Part shown: one piece after another, positions 29,191 through 41,535 of the stretch
Numbering within the stretch: position 1 is the first letter of the stretch
Layout of the letters: each line of letters opens with the position of its first letter
DNA from: Betaproteobacteria bacterium
GTDB lineage: Bacteria > Pseudomonadota > Gammaproteobacteria > Burkholderiales > Casimicrobiaceae
NCBI GenBank assembly: GCA_029884335.1
Contig: JAOUIA010000001.1
Coordinates: forward strand, 89,382 to 153,381
Direction: 5' to 3'
Length of the DNA: 64,000 nucleotides
Notes under the pieces: generated by a model
Seen by the model: only the letters and a program-made list of their open reading frames with translations
Told to the model about the DNA's origin: nothing
Databases searched by the model: none
Made by a program: the position numbers and the translations under genes

Positions 29191-32031
29191 ATGGGCAGCA
29201 TGAAGGAACTCGAGTCGTCGTCGACGCTGTTCGGCGCCAACGCCCCGTTCATCGAGGAGCTCTACGAGAGCTACCTCGCGGACCCGCAGGCGGTCTCGGC
29301 CGAGTGGCGCGCGTACTTCGACGAGCTGCGCGGCGGCGCCGCGGACGTGGCGCACGCGCCGGTGGTCGAGTCGTTCCGCGAGCTCGCCCGCAGCCGCAAG
29401 GCGGCCTACGCGATGGTCGACTCGGCGTCGATGCACAAGCAGGTGCTCGTCCTGCAGATGATCGGCAAGTTCCGCACGCTGGGGATGTTCCTCGCCGACC
29501 TCGACCCGCTCAAGCACACGCAGCAGCCGTACATCGCCGAACTCGACGTCGCCACCTGGGGCTTCAGCGAGGCGGACATGGACACCGAGTTCGACGTGGG
29601 CTCGTTCCGCGCGGGGCCCGCGCGGATGCGCCTGCGCGACATCGTCGCCGCGCTGCAGGACACGTACTGCCGCACGTTCGGCGCCGAGTACATGTACATC
29701 GCCGACACGCCGACGAAGCGCTTCCTGCAGGAGCGGCTCGAGCCGGTGCGCGCGCGGCCGGGCTACGACGCCGCGCGCAAGCGCCACATCCTCGAGCGCC
29801 TCACCGCCGCGGAGACGCTCGAGCGCTACCTGCACACGAAGTACGTCGGGCAGAAGCGCTTCTCGGGCGAGGGCGGTGAGACGCTGATCCCCCTGCTCGA
29901 CCACCTGATCCAGGTCGCGGGCGCCGCGGGCGTGCAGGAGACCGTGATCGGCATGGCGCACCGCGGCCGGCTCAACGTGCTGGTCAACACGTTCGGCAAG
30001 ATGCCGGCGGACCTGTTCAGCGAGTTCGAGGGCAAGCAGGCGCAGGCGCTCTCCGCCGGCGACGTCAAGTACCACCAGGGCTTCTCGTCGGACGTGATCA
30101 CGCCCGGCGGCCCGATGCACATCACGCTCGCGTTCAATCCCTCGCACCTCGAGGCCGTGAACCCCGTCGTCGAGGGCAGCGTGCGCGCGCGCCAGCACCG
30201 CCGCGGCGACGCGACCGGCGGAGAGGTGCTGCCCGTGCTGATCCACGGCGACGCCGCGATCGCGGGGCAGGGCGTGCTGCAGGAAGTGCTGAACATGGCG
30301 GCCACGCGCGGCTACCGCACCGGCGGCACGATCCACGTCGTCGTGAACAACCAGATCGGCTTCACCACGTCGGACCCGCGCGACACGCGCGGCACGCCGT
30401 TTTGCACCGACATCGCGAAGATGGTCGACGCGCCGGTGTTCCACGTGAACGCCGACGACCCGGAGGTGTGCCTGTTCGCCGCGGAGCTCGCGATGGAGTA
30501 CCGCCGGCGCTTCCGCCGCGACGTGTTCATCGACCTCGTCTGCTTCCGCCGGCTCGGCCACAACGAGGCGGACGAGCCGATGGTCACGCAGCCGCTCATG
30601 TACCGCAAGATCGCCGCGCATCCCGGCACGCGCGCGCTGTACGCGCGCCGCCTCGAGGCCGAGGGCGTGATCGCCGCGGGCGAGGCGGACGCGATGATCG
30701 CCGAGTTCCGGGCGGAGATGGACAAGGGGCACCACACGAACCGCACGATCCTGGCGAACTACAAGCGGCCGTTCGCCACCGACTGGTCGTCGCTCAAGGG
30801 GCGCCACTGGACCGTCGGCCACGACTCGACGTTCCCGATGGCGCGCCTGAAGGAGCTCGGGCTCAAGGTGGCGAGCGTGCCCGAGGGCTTCAGGCTGCAC
30901 GGCCGCGTCGAGCGCGTGCTCGCGGACCGGCGCGCGATGGCGGAGGGCACGCTGCCCCTGGACTGGGGCATGGGCGAGACGCTCGCCTACGCCACGCTGC
31001 TCGACCAGGGCATCGGCGTGCGGCTGTCCGGCGAGGACGTCGGGCGCGGGACGTTCAGCCACCGCCACGCGGTGCTGCACCCGCAGGACCGCGAGGAGCG
31101 CGGCGCCGGCTCGCACGTGCCGCTCGCCCACCTGAGGGAAGGCCAGCCGACGTTCGAGGTGTTCGACTCGGTGCTGTCCGAGTACGGCGTGCTGGGCTTC
31201 GAGTACGGCTACTCGACCTCCGATCCGGGGCGGCTCGTCGTGTGGGAGGCGCAGTTCGGCGACTTCGCCAACGTCGCGCAGGTCGTCATCGACCAGTTCA
31301 TCGCCGCCGGCGAGGTGAAGTGGGGCCGCATCTGCGGGCTCGTCCTGCTGCTGCCGCACGGCTACGAAGGCCAGGGCCCGGAGCACTCGTCCGCGCGCCC
31401 CGAGCGCTTCCTGCAGCTCTGCGCGGAGCACAACATGCAGGTGTGCGTGCCGACGACGCCGGCGCAGATCTTCCACCTGCTGCGCCGGCAGATGCTGCGC
31501 CCTTACCGCAAGCCGCTGGTCGTCATGAGCCCGAAGAGCCTGCTGCGCCACAAGGAGGCGGTGAGCTCGCTCGGGGAGCTGGCGGAGGGGCGCTTCCACA
31601 ACGTGATCGGCGAGGTCGGGAAGGTGAACGCGAAGAAGGTGCGGCGCGTGATCGCCTGCTCGGGCAAGGTCTACTACGAGCTGGCGGCGTACCGGCGGGA
31701 GCACGCGATCGGCGACGTCGCGATCGTCCGCTTCGAGCAGCTCTACCCGTTCCCGCACGACGCGTTCAAGGAGGCGCTGGCCCCCTTCGCGAACGTGAAG
31801 GAGGTGGTCTGGTGCCAGGAGGAGCCGCAGAACCAGGGGGCGTGGTACCGGCTGCGCGCGTACCTTCGCAACGACATGCCCGCGGGCGCGGTGCTCGCGT
31901 ACGCCGGCCGCCCGGTGAGCGCGTCGCCCGCGGTCGGCTACCTGTCGAAGCACAACGCGCAGCAGAAGGCGCTCATCGAGGACGCGTTCGGGGACACGCT
32001 CGCCGACGGCGAGATGCTCGTCCGGACCTGA
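29191..32031 (+). CDS. sucA: 2-oxoglutarate dehydrogenase E1 component
   Basis: 946-aa homodimeric-type E1. The N-terminal peripheral-subunit-binding segment includes [19 protein letters not shown]. The TPP site is [18 protein letters not shown] (about residues 352-370) with [16 protein letters not shown], then [17 protein letters not shown] ([12 protein letters not shown]) and the C-terminal FEQLYPFP are family motifs. It decarboxylates 2-oxoglutarate and passes the succinyl group to lipoyl-SucB. The ATG at 29191 follows GGAGAGA; a second ATG three codons on is possible. 13 bases upstream of sucB. Confidence 0.96.
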   Translation: MGSMKELESSSTLFGANAPFIEELYESYLADPQAVSAEWRAYFDELRGGAADVAHAPVVESFRELARSRKAAYAMVDSASMHKQVLVLQMIGKFRTLGMFLADLDPLKHTQQPYIAELDVATWGFSEADMDTEFDVGSFRAGPARMRLRDIVAALQDTYCRTFGAEYMYIADTPTKRFLQERLEPVRARPGYDAARKRHILERLTAAETLERYLHTKYVGQKRFSGEGGETLIPLLDHLIQVAGAAGVQETVIGMAHRGRLNVLVNTFGKMPADLFSEFEGKQAQALSAGDVKYHQGFSSDVITPGGPMHITLAFNPSHLEAVNPVVEGSVRARQHRRGDATGGEVLPVLIHGDAAIAGQGVLQEVLNMAATRGYRTGGTIHVVVNNQIGFTTSDPRDTRGTPFCTDIAKMVDAPVFHVNADDPEVCLFAAELAMEYRRRFRRDVFIDLVCFRRLGHNEADEPMVTQPLMYRKIAAHPGTRALYARRLEAEGVIAAGEADAMIAEFRAEMDKGHHTNRTILANYKRPFATDWSSLKGRHWTVGHDSTFPMARLKELGLKVASVPEGFRLHGRVERVLADRRAMAEGTLPLDWGMGETLAYATLLDQGIGVRLSGEDVGRGTFSHRHAVLHPQDREERGAGSHVPLAHLREGQPTFEVFDSVLSEYGVLGFEYGYSTSDPGRLVVWEAQFGDFANVAQVVIDQFIAAGEVKWGRICGLVLLLPHGYEGQGPEHSSARPERFLQLCAEHNMQVCVPTTPAQIFHLLRRQMLRPYRKPLVVMSPKSLLRHKEAVSSLGELAEGRFHNVIGEVGKVNAKKVRRVIACSGKVYYELAAYRREHAIGDVAIVRFEQLYPFPHDAFKEALAPFANVKEVVWCQEEPQNQGAWYRLRAYLRNDMPAGAVLAYAGRPVSASPAVGYLSKHNAQQKALIEDAFGDTLADGEMLVRT

Positions 32032-32044
32032 CGGGAAGAGTTCA

Positions 32045-33271
32045 ATGCGAGTCGAAGTCAAGGTGCCGCAGCTGCCGGAGTCGGTGGCCGAGGCCACGCT
32101 GGTCAGCTGGCACAGGAAGCCGGGCGAGGCGGTCCGGCGCGACGAGAACCTGGTCGACGTCGAGACGGACAAGGTGGTGCTCGAGCTCCCGGCGCCTTCC
32201 GATGGCGTGCTTGCGGAGATCGTCAGGGGCGACGGGTCGACGGTCACTTCGGGCGAGGTGATCGCGATCCTCGACACCGACGCGAAGCCTGCGGCCGCGC
32301 CCGCGCCGGCGGCGAAGACCGCGGCGAGCGCTCCTGCCCCCCCGGCAGCCGAGGCAAGAACGGCGCTTCCCGCTGCGCGCAAGTTGATGGCCGAGCAGGG
32401 CGTGGCCGCCGCCGACGTCACGGGCACCGGCCGCGGCGGGCGCATCACGAAGGGCGACGTCGTCGCGGCCGCGCAGGCGAGGCCCGCGGCGCCGCAGGCG
32501 GCGTCGGCGCCGGCCCCCGCTCCGAAGGCGCCGGCCGCGCCGGCGGTCGCCCTTCCCGCGCGCCTCTCGGGGCGTCCCGAGCAGCGCGTGCCGATGTCGC
32601 GCCTGCGCCAGCGGGTGGCCGAGCGGCTGGTGCAATCGCAGTCCACCGCGGCGATCCTGACGACGTTCAACGAAGTGAACATGCAGCCGGTCATCGAGCT
32701 GCGCAACCGCCACAAGGACCGCTTCGAGAAGGAGCACGGCGTCAAGCTCGGCTTCATGGGCTTCTTCGTGAAGGCCGCCGTGCACGCGCTCAGGAAGTTC
32801 CCGCTGGTGAACGCCTCGATCGACGGCGCCGACATCGTCTACCACGGGTACTACGACGTCGGCATCGCGGTGGGCAGCCCGCGCGGCCTGGTCGTGCCGA
32901 TCGTGCGCGACGCCGACCAGCTGTCGATCGCCGAGATCGAGAAGCAGATCGCCGACTTCGGCAAGCGCGCGCAGGAGGGCAAGCTCACCGTCGAGGAGCT
33001 GACCGGCGGCACCTACACGATCAGCAACGGCGGCGTGTTCGGCTCGATGCTGTCCACGCCGATCATCAACCCGCCGCAGTCGGCGATCCTCGGCGTGCAC
33101 GCGACGAAGGACCGCGCGGTGGTGGAGAACGGGCAGGTCGTCGTGCGCCCGATGAACTACCTCGCGCAGTCCTACGACCACCGCATCATCGACGGCCGCG
33201 AGGCGGTGCTCTCGCTGGTTGCCATCAAGGAAGCGCTGGAGGATCCGGCGCGGCTCCTCCTCGATCTGTGA
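32045..33271 (+). CDS. sucB: Dihydrolipoyllysine-residue succinyltransferase (E2)
   Basis: 408 aa. One lipoyl domain (1-78; lipoylated Lys in [12 protein letters not shown] at about 44), an Ala/Pro linker, the E1/E3-binding domain ([22 protein letters not shown] region, about 115-150), a second flexible linker, and the catalytic domain ending [14 protein letters not shown] with the active-site His-Asp. It transfers the succinyl group to CoA in the 2-oxoglutarate dehydrogenase complex. 13 bases after sucA and 115 before lpd. Confidence 0.96.
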   Translation: MRVEVKVPQLPESVAEATLVSWHRKPGEAVRRDENLVDVETDKVVLELPAPSDGVLAEIVRGDGSTVTSGEVIAILDTDAKPAAAPAPAAKTAASAPAPPAAEARTALPAARKLMAEQGVAAADVTGTGRGGRITKGDVVAAAQARPAAPQAASAPAPAPKAPAAPAVALPARLSGRPEQRVPMSRLRQRVAERLVQSQSTAAILTTFNEVNMQPVIELRNRHKDRFEKEHGVKLGFMGFFVKAAVHALRKFPLVNASIDGADIVYHGYYDVGIAVGSPRGLVVPIVRDADQLSIAEIEKQIADFGKRAQEGKLTVEELTGGTYTISNGGVFGSMLSTPIINPPQSAILGVHATKDRAVVENGQVVVRPMNYLAQSYDHRIIDGREAVLSLVAIKEALEDPARLLLDL

Positions 33272-33386
33272 TCCTGCCGGAACGGGGCCGGGGACCGGGG
33301 GCGGAGACCGGGCGTCCGGGTTCCCGTCCCGCTGAGGCGCCCGCCCTTCAACTCCAGTCCCCGGCTACCCGCAACTTCCTCTCGCC

Positions 33387-34817
33387 ATGCCAGACACCTA
33401 CGACGTAGCGGTCATCGGCGCCGGCCCCGGCGGCTACATCGCCGCGATCCGCGCCGCGCAACTCGGCTTTTCGGTCGCGTGCATCGACGACTGGACGCGC
33501 GCCGACGGGAAGCCTGCGCCGGGAGGCACGTGCACGAACGTCGGGTGCATCCCCAGCAAGGCGCTGCTGCAGTCCTCCGAGCACTACGAGCACGCCGGCC
33601 ACGCGTTCGCCGAGCACGGCATCGACGTCAAGGGCCTGGCGATCGACGTCGGGCGCATGCTCGCGCGCAAGGAGAAGGTCGTCGCGCAGAACAACGACGG
33701 CATCCTGTACCTGTTCAGGAAGAACAAGGTGAAGTTCGTGCATGGCCGCGGCGCGTTCGCCGGCGGCAGCGCGAAGGACGGCTGGCTGCTCGCGGTCGAA
33801 GGGCCGCAGGCCGGCGAGATCCGCGCGAAGCACGTGATCGTCGCCACCGGCAGCAAGCCGCGCCCGCTGCCGGGTGCGCCGTTCGACAGCGTGCGCGTGC
33901 TCGACAACGCCGGCGCGCTGACGATTCCCGAGGTCCCGAGACGCCTGGGCGTGGTCGGCGCCGGCGTCATCGGCCTCGAGATGGGCAGCGTGTGGCGGCG
34001 GCTCGGCGCCGAGGTCACCGTGCTCGAAGCGCTGCCGGCTTTCCTCGGCGCGGCCGACGAGGCGGTGGCGAAGGAAGCGCAGAAGCTCTTCGCCAGGCAG
34101 GGCCTCGCGATCCACCTCGGGGTCTCGATCACCTCCGTCAAGGCCGGAAGGAGCGGCGTCAAGGTCGACTGGAACGACGCCGGCGGCGCGGCGCAGTCGG
34201 CGGCTTTCGACCGGCTGATCGTTTCGATCGGTCGCGTCCCGAACACCGAAGGGCTCAACGCGGCGGCCGTGGGGCTAGCCATCGACGAGCGCGGCTTCGT
34301 CGCCGTCGACGGCGAGTGCCGGACCAACCTGCCGCAGGTGTGGGCGGTCGGCGACGTCGTGCGCGGGCCGATGCTCGCTCACAAGGCCGAGGAGGAGGGT
34401 GTCGCCGTCGCCGAGCGCATCGCCGGGCAGCACGGGCACGTCGACTTCGACACCGTGCCGTGGGTGATCTACACCTCGCCGGAGATCGCCTGGGTCGGGC
34501 GCACCGAGCAGCAGCTCAAGGCCGCGGGAGTCGCCTACCGCGCGGGCTCGTTCCCGTTCGCGGCCAACGGCCGCGCGCGGGCGCTCGGCGACACCAGCGG
34601 CTTCGTGAAGATCCTCGCGGACGCTGCGACGGACCGCATCCTCGGCGTGCACGTGATCGGCCCGTTCGCGAGCGAGCTCATCGCCGAGGGCGTGGTGGCC
34701 ATGGAGTTCGGCGCGTCGTCCGAGGACCTGGCACGCATCTGCCACGCGCACCCGTCGCTCTCCGAGGCGACGAAGGAAGCCGCGCTCGCGGTGGACAAGC
34801 GCACGCTCAACCTCTGA
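33387..34817 (+). CDS. lpdA: Dihydrolipoyl dehydrogenase (E3)
   Basis: 476 aa. [11 protein letters not shown] (about 11-21) binds FAD. The redox-active disulfide lies in [16 protein letters not shown] (about 47-62). [10 protein letters not shown] (about 192-201) is the NAD motif, and the C-terminal [10 protein letters not shown] holds the His-Glu active-site pair. It reoxidises the lipoyl group of SucB, and probably of other 2-oxoacid complexes. Its stop is two bases before the zapE start. Confidence 0.96.
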   Translation: MPDTYDVAVIGAGPGGYIAAIRAAQLGFSVACIDDWTRADGKPAPGGTCTNVGCIPSKALLQSSEHYEHAGHAFAEHGIDVKGLAIDVGRMLARKEKVVAQNNDGILYLFRKNKVKFVHGRGAFAGGSAKDGWLLAVEGPQAGEIRAKHVIVATGSKPRPLPGAPFDSVRVLDNAGALTIPEVPRRLGVVGAGVIGLEMGSVWRRLGAEVTVLEALPAFLGAADEAVAKEAQKLFARQGLAIHLGVSITSVKAGRSGVKVDWNDAGGAAQSAAFDRLIVSIGRVPNTEGLNAAAVGLAIDERGFVAVDGECRTNLPQVWAVGDVVRGPMLAHKAEEEGVAVAERIAGQHGHVDFDTVPWVIYTSPEIAWVGRTEQQLKAAGVAYRAGSFPFAANGRARALGDTSGFVKILADAATDRILGVHVIGPFASELIAEGVVAMEFGASSEDLARICHAHPSLSEATKEAALAVDKRTLNL

Positions 34818-34819
34818 CG

Positions 34820-35920
34820 GTGCCCGGCTCCCTCGACGCGGCGCTCGCCGCGCGCGGCTTCGCGCTCGACGCGTCGCAGCGCGAGGCGGCGGCGCGGCTG
34901 CAGCGGCTGTCCGACGAACTGGCGGCGTTCCGCGCCGCGCGCGAGTCGCGCCTGCGTCGCGTGTTCAGCCCGCCGCAGGTGCCGCGCGGCGTCTACCTGT
35001 GGGGAGGCGTCGGGCGCGGCAAGAGCCTGCTGATGGACGCGTTCTTCGTCGCGGTCCCGATCCGGCGCAAGGAGCGCGTGCACTTCCACGCCTTCATGCG
35101 CGACGTGCACGACGAGCTCGCCGCGCTCAAGCGCGAGGCGGATCCGCTGGCCAGCGTCGCCGCGCGCATCGCCCGCCGCCACCGGCTGGTGTGCTTCGAC
35201 GAGTTCCACGTCTCGGACATCGCCGACGCCATGATCCTCGGCCGCCTCCTCGCTGCGCTGCTGGACCTCGGCGTCGTCTTCGTGACGACCTCCAACTACC
35301 CGCCGTCGCGGCTCTACCCGGACGGCCTGCAGCGGCAGAACTTCCTGCCCACCATCGACCTGATCGAGGAACGGCTCGACGTCGTCGAAGTGGACGGCGG
35401 CGTCGACTACCGCCTGCGCGCGCTCGAGCAGGCCAACGCGTACCACGTGCCGGCGGACGCCGCGGCGGAGGCCGCGATGGCGCGGACGTTCGACGCGCTG
35501 GCGACCGGGCCCGACGAGCCGCCGGACCTCGCGATCGAGGGGCGCACGATCCGGGCGAAGCGCCGGGCCGGCGCGGCCGCGTGGTTCGACTTCGCCGCGC
35601 TGTGCGAGGGTCCGCGCTCGCAGCGCGACTACCTCGAGCTCGCTCGCCGCTTCGCCGTGATGCTGGTGTCCGGCGTGCCGCGCATGGGCGCGGCGCAGGC
35701 GGACGCGGCGCGCCGGTTCACCTGGCTGGTGGACATCCTGTACGATCATCGCGTGAAGCTCGTCGTGTCCGCCGACGCTCCCGCCGACGCGCTGTTCGTC
35801 GAGGGGCGCAACGCCCACGAGTTCGCGCGAACGGCGAGCCGGCTCGCCGAGATGCGCTCGCACGGCTACATGGCGCTCGCGCACGCGAGCGAGGAGGCGC
35901 CGGCCGCGCCCGGCGCCTGA
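34820..35920 (+). CDS. zapE: Cell division protein ZapE (AFG1-family ATPase)
   Basis: 366 aa. P-loop GGVGRGKS (about residues 58-65) and Walker B LVCFDEFHVSD (about 128-138), then TTSNYPPSRLYPDGLQRQNF, the AFG1/ZapE sensor region. ZapE binds FtsZ at the constricting ring; the mitochondrial homologue handles misassembled respiratory proteins, which may explain its place at the end of this TCA cluster. The GTG start, two bases after the lpd stop, is the only one that keeps the N-terminal domain short, as in homologues. Confidence 0.92.
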   Translation: MPGSLDAALAARGFALDASQREAAARLQRLSDELAAFRAARESRLRRVFSPPQVPRGVYLWGGVGRGKSLLMDAFFVAVPIRRKERVHFHAFMRDVHDELAALKREADPLASVAARIARRHRLVCFDEFHVSDIADAMILGRLLAALLDLGVVFVTTSNYPPSRLYPDGLQRQNFLPTIDLIEERLDVVEVDGGVDYRLRALEQANAYHVPADAAAEAAMARTFDALATGPDEPPDLAIEGRTIRAKRRAGAAAWFDFAALCEGPRSQRDYLELARRFAVMLVSGVPRMGAAQADAARRFTWLVDILYDHRVKLVVSADAPADALFVEGRNAHEFARTASRLAEMRSHGYMALAHASEEAPAAPGA

Positions 35921-35961
35921 CGACCCCGTTCATTCCGCACACCGGAGAGGAGACAGACCCC

Positions 35962-36969
35962 GTGCACAAGTTCAAGGCCTACCGGACTTTCCAGGACGAG
36001 GCGAAGGCCGTCGCGAGCCGCTTCGTCGAGATGACGCTCGGCGAGCTGGACCCGGGCGACGTGGTCGTGCGGACGAAGTACTCGACGATCAACTACAAGG
36101 ACGCGCTGTCGTACAACGGCGCCGGCCGGATCATGCGCAAGTACCCGACGAACGCCGGCATCGACATGGCCGGCACGGTCGAATCGTCGGCCGACGCGCG
36201 CTTCCGGCGCGGCGACAAGGTGATCGTGCACGGCTACGACATGGGCGTGTCGCACGACGGCGGCTACAGCGAGTACGTGCGCGTGCCGGGCGACTGGGTC
36301 GTGCGGCGCCCCGAGAGCATGACGGCGTTCGACGCGATGACGATGGGCACGGCGGGCTACACCGCGGCGCTGGCGATCATGCTGATGGAGCACAACGGCC
36401 TCAAGCCGGGCAACGGCCCCGTTGCCGTCACCGGCGCGACGGGCGGCGTCGGCTCGGTCGCCGTCGAGATCCTCGCCAAGTCGGGCTACGAGGTCGTCGC
36501 GATCACCGGCAAGCCGGAGGAGCGCAGCTACCTGCTGGGCCTGGGCGCGAAGGAGGTGCTCGACCGGCGCACGATCGACGCAGGCAAGCTGAAGCCGCTG
36601 GAGAAGGCAACCTGGGCGGGCGCGGTGGACAACCTCGGCGGCCCGGTGCTCGCGTGGCTGCTTGCATCGATGAAGGTGGGCGGCGCGGTCGGCGCGGTCG
36701 GGCTCGCCGCCGACATGAAGCTCGAGACCACGGTCGCGCCGTTCATCCTGCGCGGGGTGGCGCTGCTCGGCGCGGACAGCGCGAATACCCCGATGGCGGT
36801 GCGGCAGAAGGTCTGGAACAAGCTCGCCGTCGAGTGGCGGCCCGACGTCGTCCACGACCTGGTGCGCACGATCGACTTCGACGAGCTGCCGACGCACTTC
36901 GACGCCTACCTCAAGGGCATGGTGCGCGGGCGCACCGTCGTCCGCATCGCGCCGGATTCGCACCCGTAA
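35962..36969 (+). CDS. acuI: Acrylyl-CoA reductase-like oxidoreductase (YhdH/AcuI family)
   Basis: 335-aa zinc-free medium-chain dehydrogenase. VRTKYSTINYKDALSYNGAG is the hallmark N-terminal region of the YhdH/YhfP/AcuI group, and VTGATGGVGSVAVEIL (about 155-170) binds NADPH. AcuI reduces toxic acrylyl-CoA to propionyl-CoA. The next gene is propionyl-CoA synthetase and the methylcitrate operon is in the same window, so a role in propionyl-CoA metabolism is consistent. The GTG start follows GGAGAGGAG. A generic quinone or enal reductase role cannot be excluded. Confidence 0.82.
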   Translation: MHKFKAYRTFQDEAKAVASRFVEMTLGELDPGDVVVRTKYSTINYKDALSYNGAGRIMRKYPTNAGIDMAGTVESSADARFRRGDKVIVHGYDMGVSHDGGYSEYVRVPGDWVVRRPESMTAFDAMTMGTAGYTAALAIMLMEHNGLKPGNGPVAVTGATGGVGSVAVEILAKSGYEVVAITGKPEERSYLLGLGAKEVLDRRTIDAGKLKPLEKATWAGAVDNLGGPVLAWLLASMKVGGAVGAVGLAADMKLETTVAPFILRGVALLGADSANTPMAVRQKVWNKLAVEWRPDVVHDLVRTIDFDELPTHFDAYLKGMVRGRTVVRIAPDSHP

Positions 36970-36975
36970 CGTTGG

Positions 36976-37010
36976 CGTCTCGATTTCGCACAAGACGCGA
37001 AATTGAGACG
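36976..37010 (+). terminator. 14-bp hairpin after acuI
   Basis: CGTCTCGATTTCGC (36976-36989) pairs with GCGAAATTGAGACG (36997-37010), one G:T wobble, seven-base loop, starting seven bases after the acuI stop. It is strong enough to be a 3' end structure but lacks a clear T-tract. It separates acuI from the prpE promoter region. Confidence 0.5.
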
Positions 37011-37167
37011 GGTAATGCAGAATCAGGTCGGCCGGCTTGGGGCGGCCCGGCGCCGGCCGACCGGAAGAGGCGATTGAAGCCCGCGCGTCTTGCGGGGGCC
37101 TTGCCCATTGGAAGAGGGCTGAGGCTGCCGAAAAACCGGCGGGCGGCGGCCGGGGCTTGCGAAGTCT

Positions 37168-37183
37168 TGTATCTTATATAAGA
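37168..37183. promoter_or_regulatory. Operator-like site upstream of prpE (identical to mdh site 1)
   Basis: TGTATCTTATATAAGA is base-for-base the site at 22928-22943. Here it ends 35 bases before the prpE GTG, so its AT-rich palindrome probably overlaps the -10 region of the prpE promoter. That position favours repression in the absence of inducer. Confidence 0.72.
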
Positions 37184-37218
37184 CTAGGGCCGCACGGACG
37201 ACCCGGAGGAGGTGCAGC

Positions 37219-39117
<1,899 letters not shown>

Positions 39118-39196
39118 CGCTCGCGCGCCGGCCGGGCAGCGCGGCGACGCGCGGCGATCGGCGATAATCCGCCTTTCGCCCGCTTCCGGCCCCCGC

Positions 39197-40219
39197 ATGC
39201 CCGACCGGCCCCTGCACGTCCCGCTCGCGGTCGCGACCCGCGGCGATGCCGACGAGAGCGTCCACTACGGCGCCGTCGCCGTCGTCGATCGCGACGGCCG
39301 GCTGCTGTTCGCCGCCGGCGATCCGCACGCCCCCGTCTTCACGCGCAGCACGCTGAAGCCTCTGCAGGCGCTCGCGTTCGTGCGCGACGGCGGCGTCGAG
39401 CGCTTCGGCTTCTCGACCGAGCAGGTCGCGCTGCTGTGCGCGAGCCACGCCGGCGAGCCACGCCACGTCGAGGGCGTCGCCGACATGCTCGCGCGTGCGG
39501 GCAACGCGCCGGAGCAGCTGCAGTGCGGAGCGCACGTGCCCGGCTGGTACGAGCTCGCCGGCGAGCGCGCGCCGCCGCCGCCGTATTCGCCGCTCGCGCA
39601 CAACTGCTCGGGCAAGCACGCGGGCATGCTGGCCGCGTGCACGCTGCACGGGTGGCGGCACGGCGACTACCTCGACCCCGGTCACCCGCTGCAGGCAGGA
39701 ATCCGCGCGACGGTCGCGGCATTCTGCAACCTTCCCGCGGACCGGATGCCCGCGGGCATCGACGGCTGCTCGGCGCCGAACTACGCGCTGCCGCTTGCCG
39801 CGCTGGCTCACGCCTTTGCGCGGCTGGCGGCCGGCGACGACGATCCGCGCTGGAACGGCGCGCCGCGGCGGCTGCGCGACGCGATGGCGGCGCACCCCGG
39901 GCTCGTCTCGGGGGCCGGCCACAGCGACGAGGCGCTGATGCAGGCGGGCCACGGGGACTGGATCGCGAAGATCGGCGCCGATGGCGTGCAAGCCGTCGGC
40001 GTGACGAGCCGGGGGCTCGGCATCGCCCTGAAGATCGCCGACGGCGGGCGACGGGCGATCGCGCCGGCGACCGTCGCCGTCCTCGAGGCGCTCGGCCTGG
40101 TCGACGAGGCCCGGCGCGCGGCGCTGGCGCGGCTGGCGGCCCCGGCGATACGCAATTACCGGGGCATCGCCACGGGCGCGATCCGCCCGGTCCTGGAGCT
40201 CGTCCGGTGCCTGCCGTGA
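39197..40219 (+). CDS. Asparaginase II family protein
   Basis: 340 aa matching the thermolabile asparaginase II family of Rhizobium etli type (PF06089), unrelated to E. coli AnsA/AnsB. FTRSTLKPLQALAFV (about 52-66) holds the conserved Ser-x-Lys, LCASHAGEPRHV follows, and HNCSGKHAGMLAAC (about 134-147) has the Cys/Ser-Lys motif. It hydrolyses asparagine to aspartate and ammonia in characterised members. A GATAAT -10-like hexamer lies at 39163-39168. Single gene between prpE and the rpoE operon. Confidence 0.85.
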   Translation: MPDRPLHVPLAVATRGDADESVHYGAVAVVDRDGRLLFAAGDPHAPVFTRSTLKPLQALAFVRDGGVERFGFSTEQVALLCASHAGEPRHVEGVADMLARAGNAPEQLQCGAHVPGWYELAGERAPPPPYSPLAHNCSGKHAGMLAACTLHGWRHGDYLDPGHPLQAGIRATVAAFCNLPADRMPAGIDGCSAPNYALPLAALAHAFARLAAGDDDPRWNGAPRRLRDAMAAHPGLVSGAGHSDEALMQAGHGDWIAKIGADGVQAVGVTSRGLGIALKIADGGRRAIAPATVAVLEALGLVDEARRAALARLAAPAIRNYRGIATGAIRPVLELVRCLP

Positions 40220-40292
40220 CGCGCGCCGGGAGGCGGGCGGGGGTGGCTGGCGGGGAAATTGCGATAATCGGGCCGATTCCCGTGCCGAAGGC

Positions 40293-40320
40293 TGAACTTC
40301 GGCCGTTCCAGGCGGTCTTT
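40293..40320 (+). promoter_or_regulatory. Candidate sigma-E promoter of rpoE-rseAB-degQ
   Basis: TGAACTT (40293-40299), 15 bases, GTCTTT (40315-40320) closely matches the sigma-E consensus (GGAACTT-N15-GTCTAA), about 118 bases upstream of the rpoE ATG. It implies autoregulation, as in E. coli and Pseudomonas. A separate GATAAT at 40263-40268 may serve a housekeeping promoter. Confidence 0.65.
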
Positions 40321-40438
40321 GCCTGCAGTCGTGCACCGCGGGCCGCCGGGAGTTACCGGCCCGCCGGGGCGCAGGCCGCATTGCCGGCCCGCCTTCCGGC
40401 GTCACAACAACGCACGACCAGGGAAGAAGAACCCGCGG

Positions 40439-41038
40439 ATGGGTGATCGCGAAGTCGATCAGCAGCTCGTGGAGCGGGCTCAGCGCGGCGACAAGCGCGC
40501 GTTCGAGCTGCTGGTGGCGAAGTACCAGCGCAAGCTGGGGCGGCTCCTGTCGCGGATGGTGCGCGACCCGGCCGAGGTCGAGGACGTGACGCAGGAGGCC
40601 TTCATCAAGGCCTATCGCGCGCTGCCCTCGTTCCGCGGCGACAGTGCGTTTTACACGTGGCTCTACCGCATTGCGATCAACACCGCGAAGAACTACCTCG
40701 TTGCGCTCGGACGCCGGGCGCCGACGACCACGGAGTTCGACAACGAGGAGGCCGAGGGCTTCGAGGACGCCGAGGCGCTGCGCGACAGCGCCTCGCCGGA
40801 GGACGAGCTGCACGGCAAGCAGATCGCCGAGACCGTGAACCGCGCGATGGAAGCGCTGCCCGAGGACCTGCGGACCGCGATCACGCTGCGCGAGATCGAC
40901 GGCCTCGCCTACGAGGAGATCGCGGCGCTCATGAACTGCCCGATCGGCACCGTGCGCTCGCGGATCTTCCGCGCGCGCGAGGCCATCGCGGCTGAGTTGC
41001 GGCCGCTGCTCGGCACCGACGAGAACCGGAGATGGTGA
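40439..41038 (+). CDS. rpoE: RNA polymerase sigma factor RpoE (ECF)
   Basis: 199 aa. Region 2 (about 25-90) includes DPAEVEDVTQEAFIKAYRAL and FYTWLYRIAINTAKNYL; region 4 (about 135-190) includes LREIDGLAYEEIAALMNCPIG-type helix-turn-helix followed by TVRSRIFRAREAI. It directs transcription of envelope-stress genes and is held by RseA. ATG at 40439 with GGGAAGAAG upstream; the in-frame extension before it overlaps the sigma-E promoter. It overlaps rseA by one base (TGATG). Confidence 0.95.
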   Translation: MGDREVDQQLVERAQRGDKRAFELLVAKYQRKLGRLLSRMVRDPAEVEDVTQEAFIKAYRALPSFRGDSAFYTWLYRIAINTAKNYLVALGRRAPTTTEFDNEEAEGFEDAEALRDSASPEDELHGKQIAETVNRAMEALPEDLRTAITLREIDGLAYEEIAALMNCPIGTVRSRIFRAREAIAAELRPLLGTDENRRW

Positions 41039-41535
41039 TGAACGAGGACCTGTCGCGCCTGATGGACGGCGACCTGCTCGACGCCGAGGTCGACCGCGTG
41101 GTCGGCGAGTGCCGTCGCGACGGCGCGCTCGCCACGTGGGCGTGCTACCACGTGATCGGCGACTCGCTGCGCGGCGCGCCCGCGGCGATGCCGCGCTTCT
41201 CGCGGCGATTCGCGCAGACGCTCGCCGCCGAGCCCACCGTGCTCGCGCCGCGGCGCCGTCCGCCGCCCACGGCCTCCTGGGCGTGGGCGGCCGCCGCCAC
41301 AATCGCCGCCGTGGCCGTAGTGGGTTGGACCGCGGTCTCGCTCACCGAGGATCCGGCCACGGCCGTCGCCAAGGCGCGCGAGGCCGGGTCGGTCACGCGG
41401 GAGCACGCGCGCCAGCAGGCGCTGCCGCAGGACTACGTGCTGGCCCACCAGCAGTACACGCCCGCCACGGCCTACCACGGCGTGAGCCCGTACGTGCGCG
41501 CGGTCGCGGCGCCGATCGCAGACGGCGGGCGATGA
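41038..41535 (+). CDS. rseA: Anti-sigma-E factor RseA
   Basis: 165 aa. N-terminal cytoplasmic RseA domain (MNEDLSRLMDGDLLDAEVDR, then CYHVIGDSLRG) binds RpoE. One transmembrane helix (about 82-100, AWAAAATIAAVAVVGWTAV) and a periplasmic tail follow. The start at 41038 shares its A with the rpoE stop (TGATG); an ATG two codons earlier is also possible. Regulated proteolysis of RseA releases sigma-E under envelope stress. Four bases overlap with rseB. Confidence 0.9.
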   Translation: MNEDLSRLMDGDLLDAEVDRVVGECRRDGALATWACYHVIGDSLRGAPAAMPRFSRRFAQTLAAEPTVLAPRRRPPPTASWAWAAAATIAAVAVVGWTAVSLTEDPATAVAKAREAGSVTREHARQQALPQDYVLAHQQYTPATAYHGVSPYVRAVAAPIADGGR

